Shown: positions 8,940 through 17,121, numbered from the stretch's first letter. The stretch is 36,210 nucleotides of DNA from Deltaproteobacteria bacterium (GCA_015493475.1 WGDC01000072.1:1-36210), one strand, 5' to 3'. Notes: generated by a model not told the origin, from the sequence alone. Translations and numbers: made by a program.

Positions 8940-10015
8940 TTCATCCAGTCATTAATCATTTTGGCTATTTCGGCAGGTTCCGCCCATGGTGCTCCAAGTT
9001 CTTCAGCCAGCTTTTCAGGATTATATGGGGCTAGACAGCCTGATGGCTTTTGCACCACCACTTTCCCTGCGTTCCTTAAGACCTCCGTTGCCCCGGTCAT
9101 GCCAAAGCTGCTGTCTCCTGACACGAAAACGGACAGGAGATCAGCGCTGAAACACTCGGTAGCAGACAAAAGAGTAAGATCTATGGCGCCCTCCTTGGAT
9201 GTCTCTATGGGGCGCTTCTTGACAGTCATCTCCCATCCGTTTGCCACCCTGTCAAAATGTGCTGCGTAATTTGCAGGAAGAAAATAGACAGCCGAAGGGC
9301 TGAGTTCCGCACCTTCCGTAACCATGGATAGTGGGCACAGTGAATAAGGTTGCAGATAATCAACGAATGCAGACAGATTTTCCTCAATAGCGCCCGTGGA
9401 CACCACTACCGCCCCGTTCCAAAAACGTGAAAGAAGGGGCAAGATCGATAGTATGGAGGAGTAACCGCCTGTGGATCCATATATTACGCACAACCTTTTT
9501 GTATCGCCCTTGACAGTTTCTCCCTTTTCTGTCTCCGCGCCCCTCCCAGCTGCTGGATGCACCCTCAGGTACCGGGCCGCCTTCACCTGCACCCGTGACG
9601 CCCTCTTAAGGCTCCTGCGCAGGCTGTCTGCCTGCTTATCCATCTCACCGTCCCCGTTTCTTGCAGGCTTTTTAAAAAAATCAACGGCGCCAAACCTCAA
9701 GGCCTCGAATGTGATCCTGGACCCGTCGCCTGTAAAGGCGCTGACCATGAGGGTTGGAACGGGAAATTTCACCATTATGTTTTTCAAGACGGAAAGCCCG
9801 TTCATTCCGGGCATATGCACATCAAGGGTACAGACATCGAACTTCCTCGAAGACAGTGCGCTGAGGGCCTCCTTTCCGCTAAGCGCCTTTGCCGCAACCT
9901 CGATACGTTCATCCTCTGTCAAAATCCTCTCAATAGCCTTGCACATCATGGGGGAATCATCCACCACAAGCACCCTGATGCGCCCGTTGCTGTCACTCGG
10001 AAAGACATTACTCAT
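8936..10015 (-). CDS. Receiver - degenerate CheB-like protein
   Basis: This 359-residue protein has a receiver (acidic pair Asp19/Asp20, phospho-acceptor Asp65, TLDVHMPG) joined to a CheB-type C-terminal domain. The nucleophile loop GSTGG is preserved. The His position reads VVVSTG and the Asp position reads SGDSSFGMTG, so two of the three catalytic residues of CheB are missing by eye alignment. The receiver keeps the CheB-typical FGAVDFFKKP ending. I chose the ATG at 10015 because it overlaps the previous stop as ATGA, has AGGTGA seven bases upstream and begins at the family start. An upstream ATG at 10093 would force a 82-base overlap. The likely role is phosphorylation-controlled binding, not demethylation. 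Confidence 0.85.
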   Translation of the reverse strand: MSNVFPSDSNGRIRVLVVDDSPMMCKAIERILTEDERIEVAAKALSGKEALSALSSRKFDVCTLDVHMPGMNGLSVLKNIMVKFPVPTLMVSAFTGDGSRITFEALRFGAVDFFKKPARNGDGEMDKQADSLRRSLKRASRVQVKAARYLRVHPAAGRGAETEKGETVKGDTKRLCVIYGSTGGYSSILSILPLLSRFWNGAVVVSTGAIEENLSAFVDYLQPYSLCPLSMVTEGAELSPSAVYFLPANYAAHFDRVANGWEMTVKKRPIETSKEGAIDLTLLSATECFSADLLSVFVSGDSSFGMTGATEVLRNAGKVVVQKPSGCLAPYNPEKLAEELGAPWAEPAEIAKMINDWMK

Positions 10016-11088
10016 GGATTGTTCACCTGCTTCTGTGCCTCTTTTACGTTCTGGAGATACAGCCTTCTTGAAAAAGCCCGTATCTTTTCCCATAGGTCAA
10101 CCTCGCTCGAGGCCACCTGCCCCTTTGCCTTTTTCACCACAAAGCTCGACAAATCGCTACATGCACACTTTTCAGGATCAAGAGCTATAATTTCTCCGCC
10201 TGATGACATCACATTGCTTAAAAAGGCGGCCTCTTTGGGAACTTCGCCCCCAAGAACCACCACGCACATATTATCCCTGAGGCTGTCTGCTAAGGAATTA
10301 AAGAATTCAGGCAGATCAATAGAATTTTCACAAGACTCGAAACGAAAACCTTTCTGGTCCTGTGTTACCTGCGGCAGGCTAGCCTCACTTGCCAGGATAC
10401 AGCTACCAGCCTTGAGATAAACATCTTCTCCGCCAAAGGAAATGCAGTTGAAAAGATTCTCCAGCTCCCTGCAATATGCGGAAAGCACAGTTGGTGAAAT
10501 ATCCTGTACGCAGATGAAACCCACGCCCTTCAAACCGTCCAGGGCACAAAGCATCCTTATAAAACTGCTAACAGCTCCCTGTCTTGCCAGAACCACCACG
10601 ACGCCTCGGATATCTTTTTGTTCAAGTGCATCTTTTTTCTCCCTTTTCATGTGGGATATCGCGCGCTTTATTGCTTTGGGATTGGCGTTGGCAGCGAGTC
10701 TGAGTGTCCTGATTAGTTCCCCGGCCTTATCCTTGATGTCCCGTGAAATGGTGCCGGAAGGCTTTGGGAAAAAATCTATGGCCCCAAGGCGAAGAGCGTC
10801 AAAGGTAATTTTTCCCTGGTCCGCGAGTCCACTGACCATTACGACGGGGACCGGGCTTTTAACCATTATGTGCTTTATAGTTGTCAACCCGTCCATTACA
10901 GGCATGTCAACGTCAAGGGTAATTACATCGGGTTTAAGGGTTTTAATGGCCTCAAGGGCCTCGAGCCCGTGGCGCGCAACCGCCACCACCTCGATTTCCC
11001 CTGATCTGGAAAGTACCTCTACGAGCTGTTTCCTCATAAAGGCGGCGTCATCGACTACAAGGGCCTTTATGGGTCTCGCTCCCACCAT
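10012..11088 (-). CDS. Receiver - degenerate CheB-like protein
   Basis: This 358-residue protein has a clear CheB-type receiver (Asp13/Asp14, phospho-acceptor Asp59, TLDVDMPVMDG, then FFPKPSG). A C-terminal domain of CheB methylesterase length follows. All three catalytic positions are altered by eye: the Ser position reads Arg (LARQGA), the His position reads Asp (VQDISP) and the DG motif reads LGGEVPKE. The C-terminal half therefore looks like a pseudoenzyme. The ATG at 11088 was chosen because GGGAGG lies six bases upstream and it follows the HDOD gene stop by one base. The longer reading from 11172 would overlap that gene by 83 bases. It is the first of three adjacent paralogues. Confidence 0.85.
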   Translation of the reverse strand: MVGARPIKALVVDDAAFMRKQLVEVLSRSGEIEVVAVARHGLEALEAIKTLKPDVITLDVDMPVMDGLTTIKHIMVKSPVPVVMVSGLADQGKITFDALRLGAIDFFPKPSGTISRDIKDKAGELIRTLRLAANANPKAIKRAISHMKREKKDALEQKDIRGVVVVLARQGAVSSFIRMLCALDGLKGVGFICVQDISPTVLSAYCRELENLFNCISFGGEDVYLKAGSCILASEASLPQVTQDQKGFRFESCENSIDLPEFFNSLADSLRDNMCVVVLGGEVPKEAAFLSNVMSSGGEIIALDPEKCACSDLSSFVVKKAKGQVASSEVDLWEKIRAFSRRLYLQNVKEAQKQVNNP

Positions 11089-11089
11089 A

Positions 11090-11944
11090 TCAACCTCCCA
11101 TTGCACTTGCCCAGGAATCGGACAGCTCGTCCTTTTTTCTCTTAATCTCGCCGACCACCTCGTGAACATCATCCTTTTTTAGAGAAAGAGATTTCGGAAG
11201 CATGACCCCCTTTGGAAGCCACTTGTTTGCCCAGCCTATTGACAGCTTGTGACACAACTGGTCCGCGAGGTAAATTACGGCGCAGTAAGGTTCATCTTCT
11301 CCTGCACTCTTGGGCCTGTGGTGATATCGCACCACGCTCATCATCTTTTCGCTTAGTTTCCACTTTTGGGCAAGATATGCCCCTATTTCCGCGTGACTCA
11401 GGCCATGTTTCTCTTCAGCAACGGACAGGGGACACCTGTCTTCTTCCTGTAGCTTCATGATCTTTTCAACGTCTTCTCTGAACGCCTTGAAAAGAATGAA
11501 TCTTCCAATGTCGTGAAGAAGCCCCATTGTAAAACATTCATCGGGGTTAAAACCATTACCCGCCCTTTTTGCTATAAGCATGGATGCCGTGGCCACCCCA
11601 ATGGAATGGAGCCACAGGCCCTTTGTAGTCACTCCATTAAAATTGCTGTCATCACCAAATGCCTGGATCAGGGATAGACCTATTATAAGGTTTTTTACCT
11701 CGTCGAATCCCAATATTGTGATGGCGTGACTTATAGAGTTTACCTGGCCTGCAGCGCCGTAAAAGGGAGAGTTGGCGATCTTGAGAATCTTGGCCGCCAG
11801 CACGGGATCCTGCATTATAATCTTCTCAAGGCTCTTGCTGTTAGATGTTATGGACTCCATCTCCTGAAGCACAAGGTGCATGGTATTCGGCATAGGAGGC
11901 AAGTCATCAAACTTTTCAAGTCTTTTTATTAGGGAAGGAGGCAT
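11090..11944 (-). CDS. HDOD domain protein
   Basis: This 284-residue protein is almost entirely an HDOD domain, an HD-related fold without proven hydrolase activity. The N-terminal IMQDPVLAAKILKIANSPFYG segment and the LLHDIGRF motif are typical, and the HSIG and AEIGAYLAQKW segments fit the family. HDOD proteins commonly serve signalling or regulatory roles and are often linked to receivers. This is the first gene of the leftward signalling operon. The ATG at 11944 has GGAG seven bases upstream. A sigma28-like promoter candidate lies at 11987-12013. The gene ends one base before the first REC-CheB-like gene, so translation is probably coupled. It might act as a scaffold for the pathway, but that is inference. 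Confidence 0.9.
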   Translation of the reverse strand: MPPSLIKRLEKFDDLPPMPNTMHLVLQEMESITSNSKSLEKIIMQDPVLAAKILKIANSPFYGAAGQVNSISHAITILGFDEVKNLIIGLSLIQAFGDDSNFNGVTTKGLWLHSIGVATASMLIAKRAGNGFNPDECFTMGLLHDIGRFILFKAFREDVEKIMKLQEEDRCPLSVAEEKHGLSHAEIGAYLAQKWKLSEKMMSVVRYHHRPKSAGEDEPYCAVIYLADQLCHKLSIGWANKWLPKGVMLPKSLSLKKDDVHEVVGEIKRKKDELSDSWASAMGG

Positions 11945-11986
11945 AAATAATCTCCATTATATTTTCTTCATACGGTTCTTATCTAT

Positions 11987-12013
11987 TTATCGACATCAGG
12001 CACCATCTCTTTA
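11987..12013 (-). promoter_or_regulatory. sigma28 (FliA)-like promoter candidate for the HDOD-cheA operon
   Basis: Read on the minus strand, TAAAGAGA (12013-12006) is followed by exactly 11 bases and then GTCGATAA (11994-11987). The enterobacterial sigma28 consensus is TAAAGTTT-N11-GCCGATAA, so the match is 5/8 and 7/8 with ideal spacing. It lies 42 bases upstream of the HDOD start codon, leaving room for a short leader and the GGAG Shine-Dalgarno. No fliA gene is in the window. Confidence 0.55.
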
Positions 12014-12048
12014 ACTTATTGTCACCTGCAGGAAACAAGGCTTTTGAT

Positions 12049-12075
12049 TAATACTTTTCCAGGTCAGTCCGATAA
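12049..12075 (+). promoter_or_regulatory. sigma28 (FliA)-like promoter candidate for the roadblock-MglA operon
   Basis: On the plus strand TAATACTT (12049-12056), an 11-base spacer and TCCGATAA (12068-12075) resemble the sigma28 consensus at 5/8 and 7/8 positions. It is 53 bases before the roadblock gene and points away from the mirror-image candidate at 11987-12013. Confidence 0.45.
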
Positions 12076-12128
12076 GCCCTATAGAATGCTTTTATTCCAT
12101 CTTGATTAAAATTTCTTGAGGTTAACAA

Positions 12129-12530
12129 ATGGCAGATCTCGTATTGACTGGTCCTGCACTGGAAAAAGCCAGATCACAGATCAACGAAGCGCTCATTGAA
12201 GCCGGGGTCCACACAGTGCTTCTCATCGATCAGGCTGGAAACGTTGTGGCAAGCTGCGGAAAAAACAGAAAGGATCTGGACGTAACATCCCTTGCCGCCC
12301 TGGCGGCTGCGAACTTTGGCGCGACATCCCAAATGGCCAAGCTCATTGGAGAAGATGATTTCTCACTGCTGTTCCACAAAGGAAAGAGGGACAGTATTCA
12401 CTTCGCCAAGGTGGGAAACGAGCTCATACTCGTGACCATATTTGGAGACGAGGTTTCCCTTGGGCTTGTACGATTACGGGTAGCGGAACTGACCGGCAGT
12501 ATAGAAAAAATTTTCGGGCAGGGGAATTAA
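12129..12530 (+). CDS. Roadblock/LC7 domain protein (MglB-like)
   Basis: This 133-residue protein is the right length for a single Roadblock/LC7 domain. It has the typical pattern of an N-terminal helix, then VLLIDQAGNVVASCG, a helix with LAALAAANFGATSQMAKL, and a final strand HFAKVGNELILVTIFGDE. Proteins of this group bind Ras-like GTPases; Myxococcus MglB is the GTPase-activating partner of MglA. The gene starts with ATG after GAGG at eight bases and is followed four bases later by an MglA-type GTPase gene, which strongly supports an MglB-like role. It is the first gene of the rightward unit. True MglB orthology needs a structure or phylogeny, because roadblock proteins are short and divergent. 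Confidence 0.88.
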   Translation: MADLVLTGPALEKARSQINEALIEAGVHTVLLIDQAGNVVASCGKNRKDLDVTSLAALAAANFGATSQMAKLIGEDDFSLLFHKGKRDSIHFAKVGNELILVTIFGDEVSLGLVRLRVAELTGSIEKIFGQGN

Positions 12531-12534
12531 TTAA

Positions 12535-13173
12535 ATGGCTCTAATAGATCTCAGTAAGAGGGAAGTCCACTGCAAAATTGTCTATTACGGCCCTGGCAGG
12601 TGCGGGAAAACCACCAATTTACTTTATATTTACAACTCAATGAACAGCAATGCCAAGGGTAAGCTTCTAACCATAGAGACCAAGGGGGACAGGACGCTCT
12701 TCTTCGACCTTTTGCCCTTGAACCTCGGGAAGATAAACGGTTTTGATATCCGCATACAACTGTACACCGTGCCAGGGCAGGCAATTTACGAAGCCACCAG
12801 GAAACTCGTCCTGAAAGGCGTTGACGGGCTTGTATTCGTTGCCGATTCCTTGAGAGTAAGGCGCAACAAAAACATAGAAAGCCTGAACGACCTTATTATC
12901 AACCTCAAAGAATACAACATTGACATAGAATCCCTCCCAGTGGTCCTACAGTATAACAAGCGGGACTTGGCCAACTCTCCGATTCCCACCCTGACCATTG
13001 AAGAGCTCGAGGGAGACCTCAACACAAGGCTAGGGGTCAAGACATTTGAGGCCGCTGCTACAAAAGGAATCGGTGTATTTGAGACACTGAAAAACATTAG
13101 CAAGAAAACTGTTAGGTACGTTGCAACAAAACACTTGCTAAATCCACAAAAACAAATGGAGAAGGTGCTGTGA
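12535..13173 (+). CDS. mglA: MglA-family small Ras-like GTPase
   Basis: This 212-residue protein closely follows Myxococcus MglA along its length. It has a P-loop GPGRCGKT (19-26), the MglA-specific TVPGQ (78-82) instead of the DxxG of Ras, NKRD (141-144) for guanine specificity, and AATKGIGVFETL near the end. The last ~15 residues after VRYVATK are a short basic/polar tail. Established MglA proteins switch cell polarity and recruit type IV pilus or gliding machinery. One oddity is Arg22 in the P-loop where, from memory, Myxococcus MglA has Leu. It lies four bases after the roadblock gene, and its stop overlaps the next gene's GTG start (GTGA). Confidence 0.93.
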   Translation: MALIDLSKREVHCKIVYYGPGRCGKTTNLLYIYNSMNSNAKGKLLTIETKGDRTLFFDLLPLNLGKINGFDIRIQLYTVPGQAIYEATRKLVLKGVDGLVFVADSLRVRRNKNIESLNDLIINLKEYNIDIESLPVVLQYNKRDLANSPIPTLTIEELEGDLNTRLGVKTFEAAATKGIGVFETLKNISKKTVRYVATKHLLNPQKQMEKVL

Positions 13174-14750
13174 AGAATAACAACGATATCCCAGAACCAG
13201 ATGTCTTTACAAACAAGATAGAAGAAACCATTGACGACCTCTTCAAGCCTGTAAAGCAAATAGAGATAGACCCCCTGACCCAGGAAATCAAAGAGATCGA
13301 TTCTGAAGAAAAAACACCTGAGACTCCTCCCGAGAAGGAACCGGAAATAGAACTCGAGCTGGCCATAGAGGAGACGGAAGAAGAGAAGAAGACACCTGTT
13401 GAAGCAGCCGAAGATGACGAAAAAACTCAGTGTGATGTTTCTGAGGATTCCGAGCCTGAAATAGAACTCGAACTCATAGATGAAGACGATGGCGAAAAAC
13501 TTGAGTTGGACATGGAAGAGGTAGAAAAACAAAAGGATGAAAAAGATGAAACGGTCTCGAGGCTTCAGAAACTCCGTGAAGAGATCTACACCATAGAATG
13601 GGAGGTATCCGGCCAGGAGCTCTCCGAGATATTATCCGAGCTTACAGATATTCTCGAACTACCGGGGATCAAGCAACGGGCTGTTATATTCGAGATCCTG
13701 TCTTTGAGCGCGAAGGTCGTAGAGGAGGTGGCAAGGGCCCCTGAACAAATGGCGGCCCGGACACCCCACGTACTCAAAAAATCCATTGAAACGGTTATAG
13801 ACATATACTCATCAAATAATGCGGATAAAACAGAAATCGAGAAAATAGGCAAAGAGCTCAATGGGCTTCTAAGCCAAAAGACCGTTCCAGAGACTGAGAC
13901 TGCTCCTTCCGCTCCACCTGAAAAACCTAAGGAAAGCGTCAAGGCTGAGGTAAATGCCAGCGAAGCCGTAAAAACTGATAAGGCTGAGAGGACAGCCGCT
14001 CCAAGAACGATTGACAAGGAGGCACAGGAGGTGCTGATCTCTCACATCCAGGAACTCCAAAAGGAGGTAAACAGAATCCTGCCCCTTGAAAGGCTCCTTT
14101 CAAATACGTCTGGCATGGAGAAACTTTACAACTTTCATAAGGGTGTCAGATCTAATCTCGAAAGACAAATAAGTATTCTTTCCCGATACTTTTTTGCTGA
14201 TGTGGATATAGAGCTTCCAAAACCGGACCTGTCTGAACACAGGAGGGAAGACTTCGCATCTGAGATCGAGCCACATGGATGCCCTTGGAAGGAACTCCTG
14301 ACATTTTCCATTGAGGGCAGGGAAATAGGAATCCCAGCAGACGAAGTAGCCTATATATCGCAGCCGCCCTGGTTATCAAAATCTTTCATCAAAAAGGCTG
14401 CCACCATTCCGCTTTCAAAACTGAAGCCATGGCCCTGGTCCAAACTTGCCAGCCTGTTCAGCAACACGCTGGCTGGGCTTGACGAGAAGGAAATTTTAAA
14501 GCTTGAGTTTCCCGTAGTCAGTGACATAGGTGGCATTAAGCTCACCACCGGTTCAGATTACTACGTGGTGGTTCTTTTCAATGGAAAAAAGGGAGCAATA
14601 CTCCGTACCGATGAAACTCCCATATCCATAAACGTTCCTGCGGAGGCGAAGTACAAGCTTGATAGCCAAGGTTCCTTTGCCGGCGTGGTGGAAGTAAATG
14701 GCAACACAATATTGGTCTTGACGGCAGATTCAATAAATAGACAGGGGTGA
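13170..14750 (+). CDS. Acidic protein with C-terminal CheW-like domain
   Basis: This 526-residue protein is not recognised over its full length. Residues 1-130 are extremely rich in Glu, Asp, Lys and Pro, with repeated EPEIELEL segments, and are probably disordered. Residues about 130-225 are helical. A second Pro/Glu/Ala-rich linker follows, then a helical region (about 285-345). Residues about 370-525 look like a diverged CheW fold: LTFSIEGREIGIPADEV near the start, a long insertion, then YYVVVLFNGKKGAILRTDE and a final FAGVVEVNGNTILVLTAD. The GTG start at 13170 overlaps the MglA stop as GTGA, with GGAG upstream. An adaptor between CheA and the GTPase/ATPase pair is my inference. The CheW relationship itself is moderate. 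Confidence 0.75.
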   Translation: MKNNNDIPEPDVFTNKIEETIDDLFKPVKQIEIDPLTQEIKEIDSEEKTPETPPEKEPEIELELAIEETEEEKKTPVEAAEDDEKTQCDVSEDSEPEIELELIDEDDGEKLELDMEEVEKQKDEKDETVSRLQKLREEIYTIEWEVSGQELSEILSELTDILELPGIKQRAVIFEILSLSAKVVEEVARAPEQMAARTPHVLKKSIETVIDIYSSNNADKTEIEKIGKELNGLLSQKTVPETETAPSAPPEKPKESVKAEVNASEAVKTDKAERTAAPRTIDKEAQEVLISHIQELQKEVNRILPLERLLSNTSGMEKLYNFHKGVRSNLERQISILSRYFFADVDIELPKPDLSEHRREDFASEIEPHGCPWKELLTFSIEGREIGIPADEVAYISQPPWLSKSFIKKAATIPLSKLKPWPWSKLASLFSNTLAGLDEKEILKLEFPVVSDIGGIKLTTGSDYYVVVLFNGKKGAILRTDETPISINVPAEAKYKLDSQGSFAGVVEVNGNTILVLTADSINRQG

Positions 14751-14754
14751 AAAC

Positions 14755-17121
14755 ATGTTGGACCTTGGACCAGATTCAAGCGCACCGGTTCTATCAATGG
14801 AAAATATCCAATACAAGATAGAAGAGGCGGAGCTATATCTGAATCACGGCCTTTACGAAGAGGCGGAACATATATTCAGGGACATCTTGAAGGAAGCCGG
14901 AGGTAATCTTTCGCCTGAAATAAAGGAAGAAATTGAGAAGAGGATAGAAAAGCTTTCCTCCAATAGCTGCCTCGAAAACAAAAAGAAAGAAGGTGATGAC
15001 CAAGCGGCCGCAGGTGAAGAAAGGTTTGAGCAGGAATTTGAAAACTGCCTCGGGCTTATAGAGGCGGGTTTCCTGTCTGAGGCGCTTGAGGACCTTCGCC
15101 TGCTTGAAAAATCAGGCTACAAAACAGGGGTTGTAAGGGTAAAGATGGGGAATCTTTACCTTAAGCTCGACATGCCCTTTGACGCTATAGAATACATGGA
15201 AATGGGCCTTGAGGATTCTGAACTTCCGGAAGACATGCGTCAGGAGGCCATGTATCAGCTCGCCCTCACCTATGAACGGACAGGTTCGGTTACCAAGGCC
15301 GTTTCCACGCTCGAAGCACTTGTTAACCTTAACCAGGGTTTCCGTAATGCCAAAGAAAAACTGGAAAGCCTTAACGAAACTGCCCAGAAATATGGACGTT
15401 TTTACTATCTAATACGTAATGATTTCCTACAGGAAGAACAGCTCGAAAGGGCCAAGGAGCTTGCGCGGCAATCTAAGAAGCCCATAGAGGCTATACTCAT
15501 AAATCAATTCGGCATTGACAAGGACGAAATAGGCAACTCTCTGTCTGAATATTACAGGTGTCCATTCATCGAATTCAATGAACTCGAGGTTGGTAACACC
15601 CCGAGGTGCATATCAGGCATCAAGGAACATTTCTTCAGGACGACCCCTTGTGCTCCTGTCAAGGAGGAGGGTTCAACCTTGCTCGTAGCCGTAGATAATC
15701 CCCACGATCTCAGCAAGATAGATAACATACAGCGTGTCCTTAAGGCCAAAAATTTTGAATATGCCGTGGCCCTAAAAGAGGACATAGACAAGTTCATTGA
15801 CTATTTTTTTGGGAAATACAGCCTGGGCCAGGACGAAGACAATGTCTTCGAGCAACTTGAGCTCGTAGAGGAAGAGGAAGAAGAGGATTTAGAAGATGAT
15901 GACACCATAGCCTCTGACGCTGACAGTGTCGTCGTGCAGATGGCGAACAAGATCATCGAAGATGCCTTTATACGAAACGCATCTGATATCCATGTGGAAA
16001 GCCTTACTGGCAAAAGAGGCGCACTTATAAGATACCGTATAGACGGGGACTGTCTGAAATACCAGACCATTCCCTTTAACTACAAGAAGGCCCTGGTTTC
16101 CAGGATAAAGATCATGGCAAATCTCGATATCGCCGAGAAACGGCTTCCCCAGGATGGCAAGATCAAGTTCAGGACAAGAAGTGGCAAGACAATAGAGCTT
16201 CGTGTCGCCACCCTTCCGACAACAGAGAACAACGAGGACGTGGTGCTCCGTATCCTGGCATCTTCCGAGGCCATGCCACTTGACCGGATAGGGGTGCTCG
16301 AAGACAACCTCAATGACCTGAAAAAATGTATCGAAATGCCCTATGGCCTGATACTAGTCGTGGGACCAACGGGTTCAGGTAAGACGACCACGCTTCATGC
16401 GGCGCTCGGGCATATCAACAGACCTGAAAAGAAGATATGGACTGCTGAGGACCCGGTAGAAATCGTACAGGAGGGTCTGCGACAGGTCCAAGTAAAATCC
16501 AGTATAGGGCTCACCTTCGCTCGAATACTCAGAGCCTTCTTGAGGGCTGACCCAGATGTAATAATGGTTGGTGAAACCCGTGACGAGGAAACCGCCAACA
16601 CGGTTATCGAGGCCTCTCTTACAGGGCACATGGTCTTTTCCACCCTCCATACTAATTCCGCACCGGAAACGGTAACGAGGCTACTCGGAATGGGCATGGA
16701 CCCCTTCAATTTCGCAGACGCCCTGCTATGCGTACTTGCCCAAAGGCTTGTGAAGAAACTCTGTCCGAAATGCAAAGAGGCTTACGAGCCCGATGACGAG
16801 GAAAAGGAGCGCATCCTTTACGAATTTGGTGATAACCCATCCAAGCCCCTGTTATCCAAGGACATTGATAAAGCCACCCTTTACCGGCCCAAGGGATGCC
16901 CTGCATGTAACAACACGGGGTACAAAGGCAGAATGGCCATCCACGAGCTCCTTCTCAGTGACGACGGTCTTAGAAAACTGATTCAGGCCAAGAATCCGGT
17001 TATGGATATAAGGAACTACGGTCTTGCCCACGGTATGACCACACTTAAACAGGACGGCATAAGAAAGGTCCTGCTCGGAGAGACTGACATGAGACAGGTT
17101 CTCGCAGCATGTATCCGATAG
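14755..17121 (+). CDS. TPR - MshEN - PilB/GspE-type secretion/pilus ATPase
   Basis: This is a 788-residue type II secretion/type IV pilus assembly ATPase. Residues about 15-215 are helical TPR-like repeats. About 220-345 is a GSPII_E/MshEN N-terminal domain, a fold known in some members to bind cyclic di-GMP. A poly-Glu/Asp linker follows, then the ATPase core. The core has Walker A GPTGSGKT (537-544, Lys543), the Asp-box/Walker B region DPDVIMVGETRD, a STLHTNSAPET His-box, and the four-cysteine zinc site Cys670/Cys673/Cys715/Cys718. All core motifs look intact. The N-terminal TPR region is unusual; typical PilB is about 560 residues. AGGGGTGA precedes the ATG at 14755. No pilin or PilC gene is adjacent, so the machine it drives is elsewhere. 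Confidence 0.92.
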   Translation: MLDLGPDSSAPVLSMENIQYKIEEAELYLNHGLYEEAEHIFRDILKEAGGNLSPEIKEEIEKRIEKLSSNSCLENKKKEGDDQAAAGEERFEQEFENCLGLIEAGFLSEALEDLRLLEKSGYKTGVVRVKMGNLYLKLDMPFDAIEYMEMGLEDSELPEDMRQEAMYQLALTYERTGSVTKAVSTLEALVNLNQGFRNAKEKLESLNETAQKYGRFYYLIRNDFLQEEQLERAKELARQSKKPIEAILINQFGIDKDEIGNSLSEYYRCPFIEFNELEVGNTPRCISGIKEHFFRTTPCAPVKEEGSTLLVAVDNPHDLSKIDNIQRVLKAKNFEYAVALKEDIDKFIDYFFGKYSLGQDEDNVFEQLELVEEEEEEDLEDDDTIASDADSVVVQMANKIIEDAFIRNASDIHVESLTGKRGALIRYRIDGDCLKYQTIPFNYKKALVSRIKIMANLDIAEKRLPQDGKIKFRTRSGKTIELRVATLPTTENNEDVVLRILASSEAMPLDRIGVLEDNLNDLKKCIEMPYGLILVVGPTGSGKTTTLHAALGHINRPEKKIWTAEDPVEIVQEGLRQVQVKSSIGLTFARILRAFLRADPDVIMVGETRDEETANTVIEASLTGHMVFSTLHTNSAPETVTRLLGMGMDPFNFADALLCVLAQRLVKKLCPKCKEAYEPDDEEKERILYEFGDNPSKPLLSKDIDKATLYRPKGCPACNNTGYKGRMAIHELLLSDDGLRKLIQAKNPVMDIRNYGLAHGMTTLKQDGIRKVLLGETDMRQVLAACIR

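Noticed and set aside
11956-11961. TATAAT on the minus strand as -10 box of the HDOD operon
   Set aside because: It is so close to the start codon that the transcript would begin after the GGAG ribosome site; the sigma28-like site further upstream fits better.
12786-13532. 248-codon minus-strand frame opposite mglA and the acidic protein
   Set aside because: Phe/Leu-rich text is the expected antisense of Glu/Lys-rich codons; not a real membrane protein.
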